In this document: in pieces, positions 45,153 through 54,595 of the stretch | Numbering within the stretch: position 1 is the first letter of the stretch | Layout of the letters: each line of letters begins with the position of its first letter | Assembly (NCBI GenBank): GCA_963830175.1 | Contig: CAWHKV010000006.1 | Span: 62,001-126,000 of the forward strand | Length of the DNA stretch: 64,000 nt | Origin: JBBRBB01 sp963830175 | Lineage (GTDB): Bacteria > Bacteroidota > Bacteroidia > Chitinophagales > Chitinophagaceae | Direction of reading: 5' to 3' | The notes under the pieces: generated by a model | What the model saw: only the letters and a program-made list of their open reading frames with translations | Database searches by the model: none | What the model was told of the DNA's origin: nothing | Position numbers and translations under genes: made by a program

Positions 45153-46574
45153 TCAAAATTGGAAATAGATAAATTGGCTGCCACTAAACACGCCTATCAT
45201 TAATAAAATAGTTAGTAATGCAACATAGGCGGTAAAACGAACTGCAATATTGGGATGGCCTATTACCTTTACTTTAGGGTAATATTCCTGGAAAAACTCA
45301 ACTATTAATAAGAACCATCCAACCCAGAAGCAATACCAGAATGCACTGGGGGGCTCTCCTTTAAATAATCGTGTTCCATCTAGTGTAACAATTTTTCTGA
45401 GTATTAATAACGCGTCTCCTATGGATTGCGCCCGGAAAAATAAGGCTGTTGGCATATACATAATAAAAGACACACTGGTGCCCAGAAAAATTAACCAGAA
45501 GCCTTTTAAAAACCGCTTGGGCCTAACAGCACTTTGATAAATTCTTTCAATAACAATAAAAGCACCAGTTAGAAAGCCCCAGACCAGAAAGGTCCACGCA
45601 GCACCGTGCCATAATCCGCTTAGAGTAAAAATCAATAACACATTAAAGAACATTTTACCCTTAGATTTCTTTCCCTTCATCGAAAGTGGAGTGTATATAT
45701 AATCCCGGAACCACGTATATAAGGATATGTGCCAGCGTAAACATTTTTCGGTAATACTTTTTCCAAAAAATGGTCGCCTGAAGTTTTCCATTAGGTTGAA
45801 ACCCATAACCTTAGCACTACCAATAGCTATATCCGAATAACCTGAAAAATCACAATAATCCTGGAAACCAAAAAACAATGTTGCTACAAATAAGGTAAAC
45901 CCGCTATGGTGTTCAGGGCTTCCATAAACCGTATTTACATAAATACCCATACGGTCTGCGATCACCAGCTTTTTAAAAAATCCCCATAACATGATCTTCA
46001 AACCCATTACCACCCTGTTATATTCAAATTTTTGCGGTTTATAAAATTGATGAATAATGTTTTGTGGTCTTTCAATGGGTCCGGCAACTAACTGCGGATA
46101 AAACATTACATATAAAGCATAAATACCAAATTTCTTTTCAGATTTTTGGTTACCCCTGTACACTTCAATAGTGTAACTCATTGCCTGAAAAGTGTGAAAT
46201 GATAAACCTATGGGGAGTGGAAAAGTTGTATTTTGAACCGGATTGTGATAATTAAAAACCCCTAAGAATGCAGTTACATTTTCGTTTAAAAAATTGAAAT
46301 ATTTAAAAAAACCTAATATTCCAACATTTGCTATAATACTTAAAATTAAATAGACTTTTCTTCGTTTTCCTTCACTTTTATCTATAAAAATGCCTGCGAA
46401 ATAGTCCACTACTATGGTAAATCCAAGAATAAGTACATATATGGGCATAAAGTCCATATAAAAATAGCAACTGCTCAAAAGCAATAATAACCACCTGTAT
46501 TTGTGCGGTAATACAAAGAAAAGTGATGTAACAACCCCGAAAAAAAAGACGAATTCCAGAGAATTAAACAGCAT
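45153..46574 (-). CDS. MBOAT family O-acyltransferase
   Basis: 473 residues with about ten membrane helices. Starts MLFNSLEFVFFFGVVTSLFF, as AlgI/PatA homologues do. Key motifs are PQLVAGPIERP, ENFRRPFFGKSITEKCLRWHISLYTW... and the catalytic His in TLSGLWHGAAWTFLVWG. It moves an acyl group (usually acetyl) through the inner membrane for O-acylation of an exopolysaccharide. It is the first gene of the minus-strand glycan run, with a 346-bp divergent intergenic region upstream. Confidence 0.93.
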   Translation of the reverse strand: MLFNSLEFVFFFGVVTSLFFVLPHKYRWLLLLLSSCYFYMDFMPIYVLILGFTIVVDYFAGIFIDKSEGKRRKVYLILSIIANVGILGFFKYFNFLNENVTAFLGVFNYHNPVQNTTFPLPIGLSFHTFQAMSYTIEVYRGNQKSEKKFGIYALYVMFYPQLVAGPIERPQNIIHQFYKPQKFEYNRVVMGLKIMLWGFFKKLVIADRMGIYVNTVYGSPEHHSGFTLFVATLFFGFQDYCDFSGYSDIAIGSAKVMGFNLMENFRRPFFGKSITEKCLRWHISLYTWFRDYIYTPLSMKGKKSKGKMFFNVLLIFTLSGLWHGAAWTFLVWGFLTGAFIVIERIYQSAVRPKRFLKGFWLIFLGTSVSFIMYMPTALFFRAQSIGDALLILRKIVTLDGTRLFKGEPPSAFWYCFWVGWFLLIVEFFQEYYPKVKVIGHPNIAVRFTAYVALLTILLMIGVFSGSQFIYFQF

Positions 46575-46920
46575 AGGTTATTTGGTTTGCGCGTGCAATT
46601 ATATAAAATATTTTACAAACCATACATATAGTCAAAATTATACATTGTTTTTATGGCTAGCACCATTAAGGATTCACAAACGGCTTAAAACAAGAGTTAT
46701 TATAAAAGGAGGGGTAAAAATAAATATTGTAAAAAAATATCAGGGATTAGGCAACTTATTAAAAGAAATCTACGTATAAAATGAAAGAAAATCTACCTTT
46801 TACTCGTTTTTTTCCAAATGAGAGTTTATTTTCGTAATTAATGCTAATGAACAATAATGAAATTTAGATTTATTATATTTAGAATACCTTATGCTAATAC
46901 ACCAAATTAATCCGTCCGAA
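46575..46920. other. Divergent intergenic region between MBOAT and sugar transferase genes
   Basis: AT-rich, no convincing ORF. It must hold the promoters for the long minus-strand glycan run and for the plus-strand sugar transferase/UGM pair. A GGAGGGG stretch at about 46709-46715 looks like a ribosome-binding site but no reading frame follows it. No terminator, repeat or exact TAnnTTTG box was found by eye. Confidence 0.4.
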
Positions 46921-47641
46921 ATGAATGTTAAGAGTCCCACTAAAACAAATGAGACCCTGGTGCATGTGCACTTACCCCACCAAGGGCCAACTAAAAAGGG
47001 AATTAATTGAAGATTCACTTAAGCAAAAAAGTTTTCAATTGATTTTAAAAAGGTCCTTCGATATAATTGTTTCATCCTTTTTAATAATTCTTTTATCACC
47101 TATATTAATAACTGTAGCTATTATTATTAAACTAACCTCGAAAGGTCCGATTCTATATAGTAATGACAGGGTGGCCTACGGAGGTGGAAATTTTAAATGC
47201 CACAAGTTCAGGTCAATGGTTACTGATCATTCAGTTAGGGAAAAAGATCATAAAATAGCGCTCGCAGGACAGAAAAACGGAATTCTTCATAAAGAAAAGA
47301 ATGATACCCGCGTTACTGCTATTGGTAAGATTATTCGCAAAACCAGTATTGATGAACTTCCACAGTTATTCAATGTACTCGCAGGGGACATGAGTATTGT
47401 TGGCCCAAGGCCCTTAGTTCCATTTATGCTTATGCCCTACCCTGAATTTCGCGAGATAAGATGCTTTGTTCGCCCAGGGATTACTGGTTTATGGCAGATA
47501 AGAGACCGGGAACACAACACCAGTGCAGAATATATGATAAAACATGATACTGAATATATTGAGACTTATAGTTTGATGCTTGATTTCAAAATTCTTATAA
47601 GCACTCCCTTCGTTGTTTTATCCGGCAAAGGAGCTTACTAA
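46921..47641 (+). CDS. Bacterial sugar transferase (polyprenyl-phosphate glycosylphosphotransferase), probable frameshift near start
   Basis: Short PglC-like form, about 238 residues. Hallmarks: KRSFDIIVSSFLIILLSPILI membrane/reentrant helix, KFRSM, and the catalytic Asp-Glu in KTSIDELPQLFNVLAGDMSIVGPRP. It loads the first sugar phosphate onto the lipid carrier at the inner membrane. Read in one frame the gene starts at 46925 with an odd, Cys/Trp-rich leader. Starting at ATG 46921 and dropping one base from AAAAAGGG (46993-47000) gives a natural leader (MNVKSPTKTNETLVHVHL, then TKRELIEDSLKQKS). Probably an indel error in the assembly. Confidence 0.85.
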
Positions 47642-47702
47642 ATTTTTCCATTTAACATTTTAGCCCTTTTGTTTCGATTTTGTAATCGGGATAAACAACA
47701 AT

Positions 47703-48821
47703 ATGATTAAAGCAGACTTTGTAATAGTTGGATCCGGTTTAACCGGAAGCACCATAGCCAGAACTCTTACTGATAACAAGCAGGATGTATTAATAATCGA
47801 GAGAAAAGATCACATTGCAGGTAATGTTTTTGACTACAGGCACCCTTCAGGCGCAATGATTCATAAATATGGACCACACTATTTTCGCTGTGGTTCTGAA
47901 AAAATCTGGAATTTTCTTAATCGATTTACTGATTTCTACAATTGGTCTGCCGAATTGAAATCAAAGGTGGGGGATGAATATTTGAATTGGCCTGTAAATA
48001 TGGCCTACATAGAAAAAGTAGCCGGCCCACAAAGTGAATGGCAGCTGTTTAAAGGTGAACCATCCAATTTTGAAGAAGCCTGCCTCAGCAGAATGCCCCG
48101 GCAGTTATACGAACTATTTATTAAAGGATACACAGAAAAGCAATGGGGCGTAAAATGTACTGAGCTTGATAAAGACCTTGCTAACAGAATTACAATTAAT
48201 AAAGCCAACGTTAATACCTTAACTCCAAACCATAAGTGGAACGCCTTGCCGGCCCAGGGTTATACTGAAATGGTTAGAAATATGATTGACGGCATTCCAG
48301 TAAAATTAGAATTTGATTACCTCGAAAACCGCCACAGGGTTTCAGCTAATAAAATGCTGATCTTTACAGGTCCTATAGATGAATTTTTTGGTTATAAATA
48401 CGGAAAACTTAAATACCGTGGACAAAACCGCCGGGTAGAACATATAACAGACAAAACAGAACACCAACCTTGTATTCAGGTGAACTACCCAAATATTGAA
48501 GATGAAAGAATTCGCACCATTGAGTGGAAACATTTAATGAAAGAAAGTGAAAAAGACCTGGTAAATGGTACGGTATTAACCCATGAAACGCCTTTCACTC
48601 CCGATAATTCTAATCAATACGAATACCCATTCCCCGATAAACTGAACAAGAATCTTTATGAAAAATACAGGCAGGAGGCAGATACACTTCCCAATGTATT
48701 TATTTGTGGAAGGTTAGGTGAATACAGGTATTATGATATGGACCAGGCTATTGGTCGTGCAATGGTTCTTGCCCAAAATATTCTTGATAAATTTAAAATA
48801 TCAGAAAAAGCATTGGCTTAA
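47703..48821 (+). CDS. glf: UDP-galactopyranose mutase
   Basis: 372 residues. FAD-binding start DFVIVGSGLTGSTIARTL, then IERKDHIAGNVFDYRHPSG and IHKYGPHYFRC, with the family's later YTEKQWG and GRLGEYRYYDMDQAIGRA. It interconverts UDP-galactopyranose and UDP-galactofuranose using reduced flavin. It lies 61 bp downstream of the sugar transferase and probably supplies galactofuranose for the same glycan. Confidence 0.93.
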   Translation: MIKADFVIVGSGLTGSTIARTLTDNKQDVLIIERKDHIAGNVFDYRHPSGAMIHKYGPHYFRCGSEKIWNFLNRFTDFYNWSAELKSKVGDEYLNWPVNMAYIEKVAGPQSEWQLFKGEPSNFEEACLSRMPRQLYELFIKGYTEKQWGVKCTELDKDLANRITINKANVNTLTPNHKWNALPAQGYTEMVRNMIDGIPVKLEFDYLENRHRVSANKMLIFTGPIDEFFGYKYGKLKYRGQNRRVEHITDKTEHQPCIQVNYPNIEDERIRTIEWKHLMKESEKDLVNGTVLTHETPFTPDNSNQYEYPFPDKLNKNLYEKYRQEADTLPNVFICGRLGEYRYYDMDQAIGRAMVLAQNILDKFKISEKALA

Positions 48822-48841
48822 TAAAACAACTGAAACTAACC

Positions 48842-48864
48842 AGAGGCATTTGCCTCTTTTTTTT
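48842..48864 (+). terminator. Rho-independent terminator after glf
   Basis: The stem AGAGGC / GCCTCT with a 4-base loop is followed by TTTTTTTT. It lies 21 bp after the glf stop and just before the convergent glycosyltransferase. Confidence 0.8.
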
Positions 48865-48865
48865 A

Positions 48866-49939
48866 TTATTTTCTATTTACCATTTTTTCATACAACGACC
48901 GGTAACCTAATTGCATTTGATCTACACTAAAAGCCGTTTGTAAAAGGTTAAAAGAAGCATTTCCGTGAGAAGATATTAATTCTTTATTCTCGAAATAATG
49001 ATTAATATAGTTAATAGCCTCTTCGCTTGTTGAATAAATATAACCGTTGTTACCATGTTCTACAAGATCAACATTACCGGGGCAGGCACTTAATATCAAT
49101 GGCAAACGAACACTCATAGCTTCTAATACAGCATAAGGAAGCCCCTCCCAAAGCGCTGTTGACAAATACAAATGTGCTTTCTGAAGATTTTCCTCTACCT
49201 CCTGTTTTTCAACCCAACCTGTAATTTGAATGTTACTTGCCGTTAAGAGGTGTTTATCTGCACCATCACCAATCCAAATAAACTTAATCTTGGAATTTTG
49301 CTCAAAGTGTTTTGCAATTGTATTAAACCAGGCAGGGTTTTTTTGTTGTGCAATTCGCCCAGTTGTTACAATATAAAATATATCCTCACCATTTTTTCTT
49401 TCAGGTAGTGAGGGAAAGAATTTTCCATTGTTTACAAAGTCAGCCTTAATTCCAATTTTTCTGTAAGTATCAGCTTCACTTTTAGAAACACCTATAACTT
49501 TTCCTGGAAAAATGTTAGCTGTTCTTTCTATGGTAATATAAAAGGTTCGCGTAAACCTGCTAATATCCCTTCGCAGAAATGCTGCACCATGTGGTGCATA
49601 AATCACTTTTTTATGATTGATTACCCTTGCAGCTACTCTTCCTAAAATGCCAGCCTTAGAGCTATGTAAATGCATTATGTCAAAAGGTTTGCATTTACGA
49701 AGAATAGTGATTAATTCTCTTAACGAACGAAGGTCCTTTGCAGGATTTATTTCACGACCTACGGAAGGCCAAAGTACAAATTGAACATTTGTGGGAAAAG
49801 TTTTGCTGGCTTTTTCAAATCCAATTTTTCTGTCCCCATATATTATGGTATAGGTAAAATCAGGTGTGCTGTTTGTTAAGCACCGTAAAAATTCTATTAC
49901 CCCACCTTCAAATGCTTCTGTTACATGAACAATGTGCAT
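48866..49939 (-). CDS. GT4-type glycosyltransferase
   Basis: 357 residues. HIVHVTEAFEGGVIEFLRCL at the N-terminus and FDIMHLHSSKAGILGRVAAR are typical of the GT4 family (EpsF/WcaL-like). The donor domain has IVTTGRIAQQKNPAWFNTIA and STALWEGLPYAVLEAMSVRLPLIL. It is separated from the main minus-strand run by the sugar transferase/UGM pair but most likely works in the same pathway. Sugar specificity is unknown. Confidence 0.9.
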   Translation of the reverse strand: MHIVHVTEAFEGGVIEFLRCLTNSTPDFTYTIIYGDRKIGFEKASKTFPTNVQFVLWPSVGREINPAKDLRSLRELITILRKCKPFDIMHLHSSKAGILGRVAARVINHKKVIYAPHGAAFLRRDISRFTRTFYITIERTANIFPGKVIGVSKSEADTYRKIGIKADFVNNGKFFPSLPERKNGEDIFYIVTTGRIAQQKNPAWFNTIAKHFEQNSKIKFIWIGDGADKHLLTASNIQITGWVEKQEVEENLQKAHLYLSTALWEGLPYAVLEAMSVRLPLILSACPGNVDLVEHGNNGYIYSTSEEAINYINHYFENKELISSHGNASFNLLQTAFSVDQMQLGYRSLYEKMVNRK

Positions 49940-50035
49940 AGGACAAAAATATTGGATTTATATTGATTGTCAATTTTACACCCTTATAACGATTTAATTA
50001 TCATAGTTGTTATATCATCATTTCCTAAAAACCAA

Positions 50036-50057
50036 GAACCCAACAGAAGTTGGGTTC
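50036..50057 (-). terminator. Rho-independent terminator of the lipoprotein gene
   Basis: The 9-bp stem GAACCCAAC / GTTGGGTTC with loop AGAA lies 52 bp downstream of the minus-strand gene ending at 50109. A T-rich tract follows on the minus strand. Confidence 0.7.
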
Positions 50058-50108
50058 AAAGGAGCGTCAAAATTAAACTACGAAACGTGTTTATATAATT
50101 TTAGAAAA

Positions 50109-50774
50109 TTATGGACATACAAGGTAACCGGTTGTTGTATGCGATCCATTATCATAATCAAAAGATTCGTTGATATTAGAAGCAGTTTCATTAATAGTTG
50201 ATGGTGTGTAGGCGTTACTGCAGCCGCTCACAACAAGATTTGCTATTGCCAGAAACTGACCAACTGTTTTTCCCTGGAATGGTCCGGAACCAATAATCAT
50301 GTTTCTAAGTGCCACATCCGATGGTCCAAAAGATAGATCATAATTATCAAAACCTACATTTAGGCTTAAGGTAATTAACTGCCCTACAAGATTATTTTTT
50401 GGTGTACTATTTTTATAATCAGCCAGCAGAACAGCGGGTGTACCACCAACGGGAAGGTTATCTGTAATGGCTTTTGCGGTAGTCATTAAAACACCTTTTC
50501 CATTTGTGCAGCTTTTTGAACCAATGGCAACACCATTTGGAAATGCCCGGCTAAAATATGCATACAGGTAATCATGTGGCTGACCATTTTTTGCGCCATA
50601 ACCTCCCTGGGTAAACGTGCATAAGTATCCACAGTCGTTGCCACCTGCAATTTTGTTGGCATTAGCAGATGCATTTTCAGGAGTGTTTGTCGGTTTTAGT
50701 TCAGACTTTGAACAACTGTAAACTGCGGCCACGCTTATGAGCAGGCCCATTAAAAACATTTTAGATGTTTTCAT
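50109..50774 (-). CDS. Lipoprotein of unknown function
   Basis: 221 residues. Lipoprotein signal MKTSKMFLMGLLISVAAVYSC. The mature part contains CTFTQGGYGAKNG followed by LTTAKAITDNLPVGGTPAVLLADY and GQLITLSLNVGFDNYD. This arrangement recurs in secreted proteins of Bacteroidota and some other bacteria and has no known function. Several Cys residues (in DCGYLC, SCTNG, SGCSNA, LVCP) could form disulfides outside the cytoplasm. It has its own terminator and no evident partner gene. Confidence 0.65.
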   Translation of the reverse strand: MKTSKMFLMGLLISVAAVYSCSKSELKPTNTPENASANANKIAGGNDCGYLCTFTQGGYGAKNGQPHDYLYAYFSRAFPNGVAIGSKSCTNGKGVLMTTAKAITDNLPVGGTPAVLLADYKNSTPKNNLVGQLITLSLNVGFDNYDLSFGPSDVALRNMIIGSGPFQGKTVGQFLAIANLVVSGCSNAYTPSTINETASNINESFDYDNGSHTTTGYLVCP

Positions 50775-50898
50775 AATTAAGTAGGATTAAATTTATAATA
50801 AAGAGTACAAAGCGTACCCGGTAAAAATAAATTCTATAATTTATAATTCCAAGCCGTACAATTTAATAATTCATTTCCACATCTTTAAATTCCAGCCA

Positions 50899-51333
50899 AT
50901 GCTTAGCTTACTTAATCCGCAACCATTATTTCTATCTACAGGAATTTTGTTAACGAGAATTTTTACGGGACTATTCTTAATTTATCACGGCTGGGAAATT
51001 TTCGACCACGAAAAAATAGTAGGTTATTCAAACTGGCTGAATGATCTCCATTTCCCTTCTCCGTATTTACTTTCCTTTATGGGTAAATTTTCAGAATTAA
51101 TTGCAGGTATAATGCTGGTTATTGGCTTGGGCCATAGAATTGCATGTTTAATAACGGCCTTAACTATGTTATTCATAACTTTTTTTCTGGGAGATGGGAA
51201 AATTTTTACTGACGCCCAGCATCCCTTTCTATTCTTTATTATTTCAATAATATTATTTTTTACAGGAAGTGGAAAGTGGAGTTTGGAATCTAAAATTTAT
51301 TCATCATTAAAAAATAAAACCAATAAATATTAA
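50899..51333 (+). CDS. DoxX family membrane protein
   Basis: 144 residues, four membrane helices. The first part, LLTRIFTGLFLIYHGWEIFD, and FPSPYLLSFMGKFSELIAGIMLVIGLGHRIA match the DoxX pattern. These small proteins are widespread and have been linked to quinone-related or redox-stress processes, but the exact role here is unknown. The next gene begins 5 bp after the stop, so they are probably cotranscribed. Confidence 0.8.
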   Translation: MLSLLNPQPLFLSTGILLTRIFTGLFLIYHGWEIFDHEKIVGYSNWLNDLHFPSPYLLSFMGKFSELIAGIMLVIGLGHRIACLITALTMLFITFFLGDGKIFTDAQHPFLFFIISIILFFTGSGKWSLESKIYSSLKNKTNKY

Positions 51334-51338
51334 TATTC

Positions 51339-52001
51339 ATGGCCCGCAAATTTGCTATAGGTGACATTCATGGTTGTTATATAACCTTTGAGGCTTTGTT
51401 ATTTGAAAAAATAAAATTGCGAAAAACTGATATTATTTATTGTGTAGGTGATTACATTGACCGGGGGAAAAATAGTAAGGGTGTTTTAGACCTAATAATG
51501 GATCTTAATAGCAACGGTTACGCAATTAAAACCCTTCGTGGAAATCATGAACAAATGATGCTCGATGCGCGGGATGATGATGAGGCATTAATAAACTGGA
51601 TATTTACTGGGGGTGATACCACACTAAGTAGTTTTAGTATTTCTACCTTAAAAAACTTGCCTGTACACTATATTAATTTTTTAGAACAAACTGAATTTAT
51701 ATGTTTTGATGGTGATTATATTTTAGTGCATGCGGGACTAAATTTCGACGCAACTGATCCATTAAAAGATTTTGATTCTATGCTATGGATCAGGAATTTC
51801 TCCATCGACAATAAATATCTGAAAGGAAGAACAATTATTCATGGACATACACCCAAACCTGCCGAATTTATATTAGGTCAAAAATTACAAACAGTAATAA
51901 ATATAGATGGAGGATGTGTATATAACAGTTATGGATTAGGAACACTTTTTGCCTACAACATGAACGAGAACAAATTAATCGGAATTAGTAACAGTGAATA
52001 A
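51339..52001 (+). CDS. Metallophosphoesterase, PP2A/PrpA-like serine/threonine protein phosphatase family
   Basis: 220 residues. All metal-binding blocks are present: IGDIHGCYITFEALL, YCVGDYIDRGKNSKGVLDLI, LRGNHEQMMLD, a later LVHAGLNFD and IIHGHTPKPAEF. This matches the short bacterial PrpA/lambda-phosphatase group, about the usual length. Cytoplasmic; dephosphorylates phosphoproteins or small phosphoesters. It follows the DoxX gene by 5 bp and converges with pepT 4 bp away. Confidence 0.9.
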   Translation: MARKFAIGDIHGCYITFEALLFEKIKLRKTDIIYCVGDYIDRGKNSKGVLDLIMDLNSNGYAIKTLRGNHEQMMLDARDDDEALINWIFTGGDTTLSSFSISTLKNLPVHYINFLEQTEFICFDGDYILVHAGLNFDATDPLKDFDSMLWIRNFSIDNKYLKGRTIIHGHTPKPAEFILGQKLQTVINIDGGCVYNSYGLGTLFAYNMNENKLIGISNSE

Positions 52002-52005
52002 ACGA

Positions 52006-53253
52006 TCAAGCATGTTCTTCCCAAATTTGCACCAGGTTAATTAATACCTCTACCGACTTCTGCATGTCTTTAATTCCTATCCATTCATGCCTGCTATGAA
52101 TGGCCTGCATACCTGTAAATATATTTGCACATGGCAAGCCCATGAAACTTAAACGGCTACCATCTGTTCCTCCGCGAATAGGTTCTTTAACAAAAGGCAA
52201 CCCTGCTTTATCATATGCTTCCTTTGCATACATCGTAACCTGTGGGTGTTTATCTAATACTTCTTTCATATTACGGTATTGCTCGGTTACCTGGTAATTT
52301 ACTGACGCTCCGGGATATTGTAATAATACATGGTCACTCATATTTTTTAACTCGTTTTCATGATCGGCTAACCGCGCTGTAACAAAATCCCGAATAATAA
52401 ATTCTATAGTTGCGTGTTCTGCAATACCGCTAACACGAACAGGATGAACAAAACCTTGCCGCCCTGCTGTAGATTCGGGGCTCAATCTGTCTTTCGGTAA
52501 AGCGGAAATAATTTCTGCTGCAATTTTTAACGCATTAATCATTTTACCTTTTGCATTACCAGGATGTGCAATTATTCCATTTATTGAAATTGTAAATCCA
52601 TCGGCGCTAAAAGATTCGTCTTCGAAAGTGCCGGCCTCCCCTCCATCCAGTGTATATGCAAAGTCTGCATTAAGTTTCTCCAGGTTTAATTTGTCGGTAC
52701 CCTTCCCTACTTCTTCATCCGGGGTAAATAATATTTTAATGTTGCCATGTTTTACTGAAGGATTATTTATTAAGAAAGCTGCTGTTTCCATAATAATTGC
52801 AACCCCGGCCTTATCATCACTACCTAATAATGTGTTGCCACTTGCCGTTATAATATCACTTCCAATAAAATTTTGTAGATATGGATATTGTTTGATGGTG
52901 ATTATCTGGCTGCTGTCTTCCGGTAAAACAATATCATCACCATTATAATTTTTATGCAAAAGTGGATGAACGGCTGTTCCGCTGCAGTCTGGGGCCGTAT
53001 CAACATGCGCACAAAAACAAATTGCTGCTACATGCTTAACTGTATTTGAGGGAATAGTTGCATATACATATCCAAATTCATCAGTGTGTGCATCACCTAA
53101 ACCCAATTGCAAAAGTTCTTCAGCCAAAATTTTAGAGAGATCTTTTTGTTTTTCTGTGGATGGATGTGTTGGACTAAGCGGATCACTCTGCGTATCTATT
53201 TTCACATAACGCATAAATCTATCAGCAAGAGAATCATTATTTATTTTATACAT
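52006..53253 (-). CDS. pepT: Peptidase T (tripeptidase)
   Basis: 415 residues, close to the usual 408-410. Zinc-ligand and catalytic motifs of the M20B family: CFCAHVDTAPDCSGT, TLLGSDDKAGVAIIM, TPDEEVGKGTDKLNL, DGGEAGTFEDESF and PIRGGTDGSRLSFMGLP with the final AIHSRHEWI. Cytoplasmic aminotripeptidase that releases the N-terminal residue of tripeptides. Single gene with its own upstream region of 121 bp. Confidence 0.95.
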   Translation of the reverse strand: MYKINNDSLADRFMRYVKIDTQSDPLSPTHPSTEKQKDLSKILAEELLQLGLGDAHTDEFGYVYATIPSNTVKHVAAICFCAHVDTAPDCSGTAVHPLLHKNYNGDDIVLPEDSSQIITIKQYPYLQNFIGSDIITASGNTLLGSDDKAGVAIIMETAAFLINNPSVKHGNIKILFTPDEEVGKGTDKLNLEKLNADFAYTLDGGEAGTFEDESFSADGFTISINGIIAHPGNAKGKMINALKIAAEIISALPKDRLSPESTAGRQGFVHPVRVSGIAEHATIEFIIRDFVTARLADHENELKNMSDHVLLQYPGASVNYQVTEQYRNMKEVLDKHPQVTMYAKEAYDKAGLPFVKEPIRGGTDGSRLSFMGLPCANIFTGMQAIHSRHEWIGIKDMQKSVEVLINLVQIWEEHA

Positions 53254-53374
53254 AGATTATTTATTAGTGGCAATTTACATCACACACAGATAAGTAATTC
53301 ATTGATTATTGAGTGTTGATGTTATAATTGACTGTAAATAATTCCTTAATTTTAAATACTAAAACATTCTGCAT

Positions 53375-53932
53375 ATGCAAAAAAATTTAATTGCCGCCGT
53401 TGTTGGTGGCATCATTATTTTTATATGGCAATTTCTTTCCTGGACTGTATTACAACTACATCGTCCCGCACAGGATTACACTCCTAATCAGCAGGAAATT
53501 TTACAATACCTGGATGGTCAATTACAAGAAGGCGGTTATCTTTTACCCAATACTCCTCCTAACGCATCTTCTGATGAAATGAATGCCGCAATGGAAGAAA
53601 TGGATGGCAAACCATGGGCTGTAATTCAATACCATAAAGCAATGAATATGTCCATGACCTCAGGTATTGTACGCAGCCTGGTTACAGATATTATTACAGT
53701 ACTATTGTTGTGTATTGTGCTTTCAGGTTACGTTAAACGAAGGTTTGGAAATGTATTTATGGCTAGTCTTTTAACAGGAATTATTGTTTTTTTAAACATA
53801 CCCTATACCACACACATATGGTATGAAACATTTGATCTTTCTGCACACCTGATAGATGCGTTGGCAAGTTGGGGATTGTGCGGCCTTTGGTTAGGTTGGT
53901 TTTACGGCCGCACTAAAAATGTTTCTTATTAA
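53375..53932 (+). CDS. Membrane protein of unknown function
   Basis: 185 residues. One N-terminal helix (AAVVGGIIIFIWQFLSWTVL), a soluble region of about 65 residues containing PNTPPNASSDEMNAAMEEMDGKPWAVIQYH, then three helices (VRSLVTDIITVLLLCIVLSG, FMASLLTGIIVFLNIPYTTH, LIDALASWGLCGLWLGWF). The overall layout recurs in hypothetical Bacteroidota proteins without assigned function. It stands alone on the plus strand between pepT and the FKBP gene. Confidence 0.65.
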   Translation: MQKNLIAAVVGGIIIFIWQFLSWTVLQLHRPAQDYTPNQQEILQYLDGQLQEGGYLLPNTPPNASSDEMNAAMEEMDGKPWAVIQYHKAMNMSMTSGIVRSLVTDIITVLLLCIVLSGYVKRRFGNVFMASLLTGIIVFLNIPYTTHIWYETFDLSAHLIDALASWGLCGLWLGWFYGRTKNVSY

Positions 53933-53946
53933 TACATAACGGTTTT

Positions 53947-54402
53947 TTATGGCGTTATTATCAGGGAGCTTTTGCTGTTAATTTCTACCAGTTCAAGATC
54001 GAAAGTAAGATTTTTACCTGCAAGCGGATGGTTTGCATCTAACACAATTTTTTCATCTGTAACTTCTTGCACTGTTACAGGAAACTGTTGTCCATTTTCT
54101 CCGCGCATGTTCATTTGCATACCAATCTCTGGTATCACATCGGGTGGAAATTTATCTTTAGGAAAATCAAATAACAGGTCATCTTGTTTTGGTCCGTATG
54201 CTTCGTTAAAAGGTATGTTTATACTCTTCTTCTCGCCGACTTTCATTCCTGTTACGCCATCATCAAAACCAGGAATAACCATTCCTCCCCCCACCTCAAA
54301 TTCAAGGGGCTGCCTTCCCTCGCTGCTATCGAATGTAGAACCATCTTCTAATTTACCATGGTAATGAACCTTAATTGTATCGCCTTTTTTTACTTGTTGC
54401 AT
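53947..54402 (-). CDS. FKBP-type peptidyl-prolyl cis-trans isomerase (SlyD-like)
   Basis: 151 residues from ATG 54402 (MQQVKKGDTIKVHYHGKLED). The frame is open further upstream, but that part is antisense to the tRNA and was excluded. FKBP domain residues VHYHGKLEDGSTFDSSEG and LEFEVGGGMVIPGFDDGVTGM are followed by an IF-like insert (FDFPKDKFPPDVIPEIGM) and the final VLDANHPLAGKNLTFDLELVEI. This is the SlyD arrangement but without the metal-binding His-rich tail. Cytoplasmic folding helper. Confidence 0.92.
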   Translation of the reverse strand: MQQVKKGDTIKVHYHGKLEDGSTFDSSEGRQPLEFEVGGGMVIPGFDDGVTGMKVGEKKSINIPFNEAYGPKQDDLLFDFPKDKFPPDVIPEIGMQMNMRGENGQQFPVTVQEVTDEKIVLDANHPLAGKNLTFDLELVEINSKSSLIITP

Positions 54403-54595
54403 AATACGCTGTTTATTTATTCCGCACAATAATGGTGCCTGCCAAATGTACCGGAAAAATGATACTTTTGCCCCCATAAAAATGTTAGTAATTACATGAA
54501 TGCAATGACGGCACATAAAATTCTTAAGTTTTTTAGAAACATTTTCTCTTTTAAGAAAAGTTGTTGCAAATAATCCATGATATTTGAAAAATCTC

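Noticed and set aside
46501..46779. 92-residue open frame spanning the MBOAT start and intergenic region
   Set aside because: No family resemblance, overlaps MBOAT antisense, composition of AT-rich non-coding DNA.
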